A program made the translations under genes and the position numbers. The notes under the pieces were generated by a model. It worked only from the letters and a program-made list of their open reading frames with translations. It did no database searches and had not been told where the DNA came from. From Proteobacteria bacterium UBA1847 (lineage in GTDB: Bacteria > Pseudomonadota > Gammaproteobacteria > Steroidobacterales > Woeseiaceae), in contig DDIP01000463.1 in assembly GCA_002338605.1 (NCBI GenBank), positions 1-5,406 on the forward strand: DNA of 5,406 nt, written 5' to 3'. Below, one piece after another: positions 1-5,406 of this stretch (its first letter is position 1; each line of letters starts with the position of its first letter).

Positions 1-273
1 CCAAAGGTCGGCGACGCTTCGGGACAGAAATACGTCAGCCGGGGGGGAGCCGATATTGAAAATCAGCTTGCGTGTGTGAACTTCGCTGACATCATGGGTA
101 ACAGTCACCGGAATACCCGTCTCGTCGGTAAATCCGGCGAAAAGCCCCGGCAGATAACGCTCGTCAGTATAAGAAGCGTAAACAACAATGGGCTCGTGCC
201 GAACCGGCGGTTCTCCGGACTCGCAGGATGCGAGGCAACTGGGTACAAACAGGAATAGGACCCTGTAGTTCAT
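1..273 (-). CDS. Lipoprotein solute-binding protein of an ABC transporter, iron(III)-like (3' part off the left edge)
   Basis: The first 91 residues are present; the frame stays open to base 1 and the C-terminus lies outside. The N-terminus is a short hydrophobic segment (residues 4-16) ending in a lipobox, L14-A15-S16-C17, so the mature protein should be lipid-anchored at Cys17. After it come IVVYAS (29-34), ETGIPV (51-56) and PPADVF (77-82). This VY...TGI.V...P.ADVF pattern belongs to family 1 extracellular solute-binding proteins, especially the FbpA/FutA iron(III) group. Such proteins capture the ligand outside the inner membrane and pass it to an ABC permease. The tyrosine pair that binds iron in FbpA would lie beyond the window, so the ligand is inferred. 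The ATG overlaps the stop of the diguanylate cyclase gene as ATGA, with GAAGGA just upstream, implying translational coupling in one operon. A cognate permease and ATPase are not visible but could follow. Confidence 0.77.
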   Translation of the reverse strand, partial: MNYRVLFLFVPSCLASCESGEPPVRHEPIVVYASYTDERYLPGLFAGFTDETGIPVTVTHDVSEVHTRKLIFNIGSPPADVFLSRSVADLW

Positions 274-1388
274 TGCATTCCTTCAACAACAACCCGATCA
301 CGGCCGGCCGACTTGGCGGCGTACAGCGCAACGTCCGCACGCGCAATCAGTGAATCCCCGACGGTCTTCAAATCAGCGTCACCGGACTTCGGGCGCACCT
401 CCGAAATGCCGATAGATACGGTGACTGTCACCGTATCTTTGCAGGGGAGTGTGATTGGCGACTCGGAAATGGCTTGCCGAATTCGTTCGGCGAGCAGTCT
501 GGCGGAGGATACCTCGGTGTTGGGCAGCAACACGATGAACTCTTCACCGCCGAAGCGTGCTGCAACGTCGCTCGCTCGCACCTGCGATTCGATCCGGTGG
601 GCAAGTTCGCGCAACACCGCATCCCCGGCAGCGTGACCCCAGGTGTCGTTGATGCGTTTGAAGCGATCTACGTCCAGCATCAGGCAAACCAGTCCGGTCT
701 GATCACGCCGTGCCCGGGCCAGCTCTTCGACAAGTCGCACGCTCAAGTAGCGCCGATTGTGCCAGCCGGTCAGCACATCGGTGAAGCCGCTGCGCAACAA
801 GCGCGCGCGGTTTACTGAATTTTCGATACAAAACGAGGCGATAATACCAAGGTGTGCCAGAAAATCGCTCGCATGCTGTCGAGTGAAGCGATCAGGATCA
901 TCGCTGCAGAGATTGATGCTGCCGATGAGTTTGCCGCGGTGGGTCAGCGGGATCATCGCGATGCTTTTAGCGCCGCTCGCTCCCGGGCAGATCATCGAAT
1001 GATCGCAGGCGGCAAATGCCCCCAGCCAGGGCTTGTAGAGTGCAATGTATTGCGGCGCAAGACCGGTCAGTGATTCAACCATCAGCAGGTTCGGAAAGCT
1101 CTCAACGGGCGTGCCATTGGCCATCAACAGGTGGCGGATGTCGTAATCGGGATCACAGATGACGACGCTGACGTATTCAAGCCCGTAGCTTGCGCGGAGC
1201 CCACCCACCAGGGCTTTGAGCAGTGCGTCAAGATCTTCCGCCTGCAGCAACCGGAGTTCCCGTTTTTGCGAGCGGCGCAGTTTATCGTCGTTGCGAGCGA
1301 CCTGCTCGGTCAGCTCAACCAGCCTTCGTTGTGCTGCGGCAAGTTCCGCGCGCAGCTCTTCCTTCGACAGCTCATCGTTTGAACGCAT
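270..1388 (-). CDS. Cytoplasmic diguanylate cyclase with DUF484/GAF-like sensor domain
   Basis: This 372-residue protein should make cyclic di-GMP from two GTP. Residues about 5-48 are charged and heptad-like, a probable coiled coil for dimerisation. Residues about 50-190 look like a DUF484/GAF sensor: the stretch IPLTHRGKLIG (146-156) followed by DPDRFT and DFLAHLG (175-181) is characteristic of DUF484. Residues about 200-368 are a GGDEF domain with DVLTG at 204-208, metal ligand region LDVDRF (238-243), active-site GGEEF at 280-284, and SIGIS at 325-329. An intact inhibitory I-site, RASD (271-274), sits five residues before GGEEF, so product inhibition is expected. The catalytic signature is complete, so the enzyme is probably active. 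I see no membrane segment or signal peptide, so it should sense a cytoplasmic signal. It starts 26 bp after tyrA and overlaps the downstream lipoprotein gene by 4 bp, placing it mid-operon. The sensor ligand is unknown. Confidence 0.92.
   Translation of the reverse strand: MRSNDELSKEELRAELAAAQRRLVELTEQVARNDDKLRRSQKRELRLLQAEDLDALLKALVGGLRASYGLEYVSVVICDPDYDIRHLLMANGTPVESFPNLLMVESLTGLAPQYIALYKPWLGAFAACDHSMICPGASGAKSIAMIPLTHRGKLIGSINLCSDDPDRFTRQHASDFLAHLGIIASFCIENSVNRARLLRSGFTDVLTGWHNRRYLSVRLVEELARARRDQTGLVCLMLDVDRFKRINDTWGHAAGDAVLRELAHRIESQVRASDVAARFGGEEFIVLLPNTEVSSARLLAERIRQAISESPITLPCKDTVTVTVSIGISEVRPKSGDADLKTVGDSLIARADVALYAAKSAGRDRVVVEGMQ
279..284 (-). promoter_or_regulatory. Ribosome binding site of the solute-binding protein gene
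   Basis: GAAGGA on the minus strand lies 5 nt before the ATG at 273-271, inside the last codons of the cyclase gene. It supports this start and suggests that translation of the two genes is coupled. Confidence 0.6.
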
Positions 1389-1396
1389 GAGAACAG

Positions 1397-1404
1397 CCTC
1401 TCCC
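1397..1404 (-). promoter_or_regulatory. Ribosome binding site of the diguanylate cyclase gene
   Basis: Purine-rich GGGAGAGG on the minus strand, 8 nt before the ATG at 1388-1386, within the 26-bp gap after tyrA. It supports the chosen start and independent ribosome loading. Confidence 0.6.
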
Positions 1405-1414
1405 TAGCCTCTCA

Positions 1415-2500
1415 TCAGCCTCGCAATGCGAGGTATTCGCGACCCTTTTTCATTAGGTCCACAAAAGCCTCTTCGTCGCCGCTTGCAACTGTATCGCGTA
1501 TCCTCGCAGCGGCTTCACACAATGCATCGAGCGGTCCCAGCCCGAACCTGTTCAGATTTTGAATTTCAAAATACAGGTGCGGGTTGTCCTGTGCAACCGC
1601 CGCCGAAACCAGTAGTTGTGAGTCGAAAGTGGTCGACGACATGCGCGCCAGCCTTGGCGCCGCCTCACCGCTTTCGGCCAATGCGGTAAAGAACGCGATA
1701 TTGAGCGCGTGTGACAAACCCAGTACGTAGGCGATCAGGCGATCATGATCTTCGAGGCCCATGTCGAGGATTTCCACCATCGTCGATGTGAACATCTCCT
1801 TTGCGGCCGCCGTCGCTTCGGCATCGCCGGCATCACAAAAAATCAGGTGGCGCCCGGACAGCAGTCGGGTGTCGGGGCCGAACATCGGATGCAGCGATGT
1901 CACGCGGCATCCGGCCGACCGAAGCTCCTTGAGACCGTCCATCAAGGGCGACTTCAATGATCCGATATCGAATATGAGTCCCCTGGGTTTCAGCACCGCG
2001 AGTTGTGCCAGCACGCGTCCTGAGACCGCAAGCGGTGCGGCAACAACAATGACATCGTAATCGACGCCCGCATCAGGCCAGGCGCTGAATTGTCCGGGGC
2101 CATTCTCAACAGTCGGGTCGGCGATTGTTGTCGCGAATCCCTGCGACATGAAAAATTCCGCAAACCAGCGGCCCATTTTGCCGGCACCGCCGATTACAAG
2201 GACTCGTCGCCCGTCGCCCCTCCCTTCGGCAACCACGCGATCACGCTCCTGGCTTTCGAGAGACGTGCGAATCAGCATCTGCAGCAGGTCTTCGACGAGA
2301 TCAGGATCAACGCCCATTTCCGTCGCCTGGGCACGGCCCATGTCGAGCACTTCTTTTTCACGTGCGTAGTCCCTCGTGCCGGTCCCCGATGATTGCTTGG
2401 TCTTGCCGATTTCGGCGACGATGCGTTGCCTCTCGGCGATCATCTCAACCAGGCGCTGGTCGACGGCGGATAATTTTTTACGCAGGTTATCGAGGCTCAT
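1415..2500 (-). CDS. tyrA: Bifunctional chorismate mutase / prephenate dehydrogenase (T-protein)
   Basis: This enzyme converts chorismate to prephenate and then oxidatively decarboxylates prephenate with NAD+ to 4-hydroxyphenylpyruvate, the tyrosine precursor, in the cytoplasm. Residues 1-90 are an AroQ-type mutase. The set R7, R24, K35, D44, R47, E48 and Q84 matches E. coli mutase residues R11, R28, K39, D48, R51, E52 and Q88 at a constant offset of 4. Residues from about 98 form the dehydrogenase: nucleotide-binding GGAGKMGRWF (104-113), LHPMFGPD (203-210) with catalytic His204, and LSHALN with His264. These equal E. coli TyrA His197 and His257. Length, 361, is close to E. coli's 373. At the same offset of 7, the E. 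coli prephenate-binding Arg294 falls on Ala301, a possible variant active site. The ATG at 2500 is the first usual start after an in-frame TAA upstream, though I see no strong Shine-Dalgarno. It heads the leftward operon. Confidence 0.95.
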   Translation of the reverse strand: MSLDNLRKKLSAVDQRLVEMIAERQRIVAEIGKTKQSSGTGTRDYAREKEVLDMGRAQATEMGVDPDLVEDLLQMLIRTSLESQERDRVVAEGRGDGRRVLVIGGAGKMGRWFAEFFMSQGFATTIADPTVENGPGQFSAWPDAGVDYDVIVVAAPLAVSGRVLAQLAVLKPRGLIFDIGSLKSPLMDGLKELRSAGCRVTSLHPMFGPDTRLLSGRHLIFCDAGDAEATAAAKEMFTSTMVEILDMGLEDHDRLIAYVLGLSHALNIAFFTALAESGEAAPRLARMSSTTFDSQLLVSAAVAQDNPHLYFEIQNLNRFGLGPLDALCEAAARIRDTVASGDEEAFVDLMKKGREYLALRG

Positions 2501-2514
2501 GGGCGAAGCAATGT

Positions 2515-2542
2515 CTGTAATGGGTCCGCTTTCCTTTTACAG
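2515..2542. promoter_or_regulatory. Inverted repeat in the tyrA leader, possible TyrR-like operator
   Basis: Perfect 6-bp arms CTGTAA (2515-2520) and TTACAG (2537-2542) are separated by 16 bp, giving half-site centres 22 bp apart, about two helical turns. The right arm, extended by one base, reads TTTACA, which is exactly a half-site of the TyrR box TGTAAA-N6-TTTACA; the spacing is not the canonical 6 bp. It lies 15-42 bp upstream of the tyrA start. The repeat is seen; the regulatory role is inferred, and no clear sigma70 promoter was found beside it. Confidence 0.25.
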
Positions 2543-2561
2543 CAGAGCGTCGCACAACGAA

Positions 2562-2589
2562 AGCCGGCCCGATCGAAACCGGGCCGGCT
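2562..2589 (-). terminator. GC-rich hairpin terminator after the small exported protein gene
   Basis: A perfect 10-bp stem (AGCCGGCCCG / CGGGCCGGCT) with an 8-nt loop lies 29 bp beyond the stop of the small exported protein gene. Read on the minus strand it is followed by TTTCGTT, a short interrupted T-rich tail. On the plus strand no T tract follows, so it should act leftward. It probably separates that gene from tyrA, though the weak T tail means termination may be partial. Confidence 0.65.
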
Positions 2590-2605
2590 GTATGCCCTCT
2601 CGTCA

Positions 2606-2618
2606 GGGCGATCCGCCC
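2606..2618 (-). other. Small hairpin next to the stop codon
   Basis: GGGCG-ATC-CGCCC forms a 5-bp perfect stem with a 3-nt loop, directly abutting the TAG stop (2621-2619) of the small exported protein gene. It could protect the 3' end or be chance in GC-rich DNA. Confidence 0.25.
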
Positions 2619-2963
2619 CTAGTACCACCGATAGCTGTATCGACGGTGCTCGAAACGATATATCTGGAACAATTGATTCCAGCTAATGTGGCGATCAGCC
2701 CGCCAGTGCGTGTGCTTGAACCAGCGACGAAACGAGCGGTCCTTTTTCAGCCATTTCGGCATGTGCTTCGAACGCTGGTAGCGATGATCGTGCCTGTCCC
2801 ATCGCTTGCCGCGGTGAGTATCGTAGTACCGATCGTAGTCGCGGGAATAATAACCATCGGATCGCCAGCGCTTGTCGCGTGACTCCTCATGCGCCGAAGC
2901 CGGCGCCGCGTCAATCAGCAAAAGACTTCCCGCGATGAGAGCCAAAGAAATAAACTTGTTCAT
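2619..2963 (-). CDS. Small exported, strongly basic Arg/His/Tyr/Trp-rich protein of unknown function
   Basis: I do not recognise a named family. The 114-residue product has a clear signal peptide: Lys3, hydrophobic ISLALIAGSLLLI (5-17), and a probable cleavage site ASA-HE after residue 24. The mature 90 residues hold about 19 Arg, 9 His, 10 Tyr and 7 Trp, no Cys, and a net charge near +14. Two parts can be seen: an Arg/Asp/Tyr-rich low-complexity stretch (25-62) and a C-terminal segment (68-105) with MPKWL, FRRWF, ISWNQL and IYRFE, which looks like a short folded motif with regularly placed aromatics. It should act in the periplasm or outside the cell; binding to nucleic acid, polysaccharide or envelope is possible but only inferred from charge. 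GGAGG 6 nt before the ATG supports the start. It is monocistronic, with a terminator after it, and divergent from the formaldehyde dehydrogenase gene. Confidence 0.82.
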   Translation of the reverse strand: MNKFISLALIAGSLLLIDAAPASAHEESRDKRWRSDGYYSRDYDRYYDTHRGKRWDRHDHRYQRSKHMPKWLKKDRSFRRWFKHTHWRADRHISWNQLFQIYRFEHRRYSYRWY

Positions 2964-2969
2964 GATGAA

Positions 2970-2974
2970 CCTCC
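2970..2974 (-). promoter_or_regulatory. Ribosome binding site of the small exported protein gene
   Basis: Consensus GGAGG on the minus strand, 6 nt before the ATG at 2963-2961. It is the strongest Shine-Dalgarno in the window and good evidence that this small gene is real. Confidence 0.75.
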
Positions 2975-3023
2975 GGTTTGTTCGGGTACGACTGCAGACT
3001 ACGTCCCGCCGAATGAACCAATA

Positions 3024-3053
3024 CTGAATTCAACTTGCTGATTTTATTATAAT
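3024..3053 (+). promoter_or_regulatory. Probable sigma70-type promoter for the formaldehyde dehydrogenase gene
   Basis: A perfect -10 hexamer TATAAT (3048-3053) sits in the only markedly AT-rich stretch of the intergenic region. The best -35 is CTGAAT (3024-3029) at 18-bp spacing, matching only 3 of 6 consensus bases, so activator help is possible. The predicted start, near 3060, leaves a leader of about 77 nt. TATAAT can also be read on the minus strand at 3051-3046, but I found no good -35 for it, so the promoter of the divergent small gene is unresolved. Confidence 0.5.
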
Positions 3054-3054
3054 T

Positions 3055-3065
3055 ATGAACGCGAG

Positions 3066-3074
<9 letters not shown>
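3055..3074 (+). repeat. Tandem 9-bp direct repeat just after the promoter
   Basis: ATGAACGCG occurs at 3055-3063 and 3066-3074, an 11-bp period, immediately downstream of the TATAAT. The position, at the start of transcription and one helical turn apart, would suit an operator, but two copies of 9 bp could also be chance. Confidence 0.35.
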
Positions 3075-4246
<1,172 letters not shown>

Positions 4247-4260
4247 CCGCCGCAATCCGC

Positions 4261-5406
4261 GTGACCAACGTTGCTGTAGCAACAAGCTCTCCGCTGGCAG
4301 CCGAAGCAGCGCGTGAAGTCGCTGCGGCGGGCGGCAACGCCGTCGATTGTGCCCTGGCGGCTGCGTTGCTCGCGATAAACACCGAACCCGGTGTTTGCGC
4401 GCTCGCCGGCAGCGCCTATATTACCGTTTGGCCTGCGAACGGTGACCCGGTCACCATAGACGGAAACGCCGCCGTACCGGGTGCCGGACTTTCACGCGCC
4501 GAACGCGGCCACGGTGCCGAAAGCGTATCGATGGAATACGGTGGCGGCATCGAAACACTGGTCGGACCCGGGTCTGTCGCCATCCCGGGGACTCTCGCCG
4601 CAATCGAGCATGCCTGGAGACGCTACGGCGTCACGAGCTGGCAAGCCATTTTTTCGCCCACGATTCGCGCGACCCGAGACGGCTTTCCATTGTCGAGCGC
4701 CTGCCACTATTACCTTGGATACTCCGGCGACAGCATCTACGGGCGCAGCAAAGAGGGCTTCGACGCATTGCATCTTCCCGACGGCACGCTTCGCGACATC
4801 AAGGCCGCCATCGTGATTCCGGGCCTGAGTGACACGCTGGATGCGATCGCAGAAGAAGGCGCCGACCTCTTTTACAGGGGCGAGCTGGCAGCGACACTCG
4901 CTCGTCACTGCCGCGACGGCGGTGGAATGCTGACTCGGGAAGACCTGGCAAGCTACCGGCCGATCGACCGTACCCCCCTGATGGCCACTCTCGGCGGCTG
5001 GCAGATCGCAACAAACCCTCCTCCGGCGGTCGGCGGCGCCGTCCTGACGGCAATGTTGATTGCCTGTTCAACAATAACGACGCGGCGCTGGACTCGAGAA
5101 AGCCTGCGGCAACTTATCAACGCCCAGCAGGCGTGTCTCGATTTTCGCAAACGGCGCATGGATCTGGCAGCCGATATGAATACGGAAGCAACCGAACTCA
5201 TCGAATCGGCGCAGAGCGGGCGGTTGCTCAGTCGCTGGACGTCGGCGTCGACGGTGCACACCTCCGTCGTCGACAGTGACGGCACTGCCTGCGCAATAAC
5301 CGCATCGTCGGGCTACGGTTCCGGCGAAATGCCGGCCGGCACCGGCCTGTGGCTCAACAACTGCCTCGGCGAAATCGAACTCAATCGCCGCGGTCTGGAC
5401 GCCGGT
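4261..5406 (+). CDS. Gamma-glutamyltransferase-family (Ntn hydrolase) protein, C-terminus off the right edge
   Basis: The frame is open from GTG 4261 to the last base, 382 residues. Family members cut gamma-glutamyl bonds, or related amides, after self-cleaving into two subunits. Seen here: AGGNAVD (23-29), a GGT N-terminal hallmark; YGGG with VGPGSVAIPG (101-110); NPPPAVGG (252-259); and STVHTSVVD (330-338), where Thr331 aligns with the nucleophile of the TTHxSVVD motif. GYGSG, GTGLWLNN and GEIELN follow. Cleavage before Thr331 would give a large subunit of about 330 residues. No signal peptide exists, so it is probably cytoplasmic, unlike classical periplasmic GGT. The usual LD-x-RE-x-AP segment with the glutamate-binding Arg reads IDGNAAVPG (66-74), without Arg, and the glycine-rich GGGGF region is ALAGSAY (47-53). 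GTG is the only suitable start I found, with no clear Shine-Dalgarno; it begins 14 bp after frmA, so co-transcription and coupling are likely. Family assignment is firm, substrate unknown. Confidence 0.88.
   Translation, partial: MTNVAVATSSPLAAEAAREVAAAGGNAVDCALAAALLAINTEPGVCALAGSAYITVWPANGDPVTIDGNAAVPGAGLSRAERGHGAESVSMEYGGGIETLVGPGSVAIPGTLAAIEHAWRRYGVTSWQAIFSPTIRATRDGFPLSSACHYYLGYSGDSIYGRSKEGFDALHLPDGTLRDIKAAIVIPGLSDTLDAIAEEGADLFYRGELAATLARHCRDGGGMLTREDLASYRPIDRTPLMATLGGWQIATNPPPAVGGAVLTAMLIACSTITTRRWTRESLRQLINAQQACLDFRKRRMDLAADMNTEATELIESAQSGRLLSRWTSASTVHTSVVDSDGTACAITASSGYGSGEMPAGTGLWLNNCLGEIELNRRGLDAG

Noticed and set aside
76..258. Short plus-strand open frame at the left edge
   Set aside because: The opposite strand encodes a lipobox and solute-binding protein motifs over the same bases, so this is a shadow.
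2376..2882. Plus-strand 168-codon open frame spanning the tyrA start, the intergenic gap and the small exported protein gene
   Set aside because: It lies antisense to two well-supported genes, runs through the terminator, and has no recognisable domain; its hydrophobic end mirrors the Arg-rich codons of the opposite strand.
3046..3051. Minus-strand reading of TATAAT as the promoter of the small exported protein gene
   Set aside because: No acceptable -35 element at 16-18 bp on that strand; the palindromic nature of the AT stretch explains the match.
4492..5285. Several open frames on both strands within the 4481-5285 region
   Set aside because: The frame starting at GTG 4261 carries continuous GGT-family motifs through the whole stretch, so these are shadows of an edge-truncated real gene.

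Overview
The window reads as chromosomal DNA of a GC-rich proteobacterium, most likely a gammaproteobacterium. The best clue is a fused chorismate mutase/prephenate dehydrogenase (TyrA, 'T-protein'), an arrangement typical of Gammaproteobacteria. A DUF484-like sensor joined to GGDEF and a glutathione-dependent formaldehyde dehydrogenase fit the same group. I cannot name the genus. I see no mobile element, tRNA, rRNA, CRISPR array or phage gene.

Left half (1-2500), read leftward: tyrA (1415-2500) is followed after 26 bp by a soluble diguanylate cyclase with a DUF484/GAF-like sensor (270-1388). That gene overlaps by ATGA with the start of a lipoprotein solute-binding protein of the iron(III)/family 1 type (1-273, running off the left edge). 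Spacing and overlap suggest one operon joining aromatic amino acid synthesis, c-di-GMP signalling and probable metal or solute uptake. The tyrA leader carries an inverted repeat, CTGTAA-N16-TTACAG, whose half-sites resemble TyrR half-sites.

Middle (2501-3136): a small, very basic, Arg/His/Tyr/Trp-rich exported protein of unknown function (2619-2963, minus strand) ends at a GC-rich hairpin (2562-2589) that probably insulates it from tyrA. Between it and the next gene is an AT-rich divergent promoter region with a perfect TATAAT (3048-3053). A duplicated ATGAACGCG follows it, and with it two tiny reading frames whose stops overlap the next start.

Right half (3137-5406), read rightward: a complete class III alcohol dehydrogenase, S-(hydroxymethyl)glutathione dehydrogenase (3137-4246), is followed after 14 bp by a gamma-glutamyltransferase-family gene starting at GTG 4261 and running off the right edge. 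The adjacency suggests a shared glutathione theme: formaldehyde oxidation through S-hydroxymethylglutathione beside a gamma-glutamyl-cleaving enzyme. However, this GGT-like protein has no signal peptide and lacks the usual substrate-binding arginine motif, so its substrate may not be glutathione. The solute-binding protein and the GGT-family gene are open to the window edges and are easy to miss because neither has a stop codon here.
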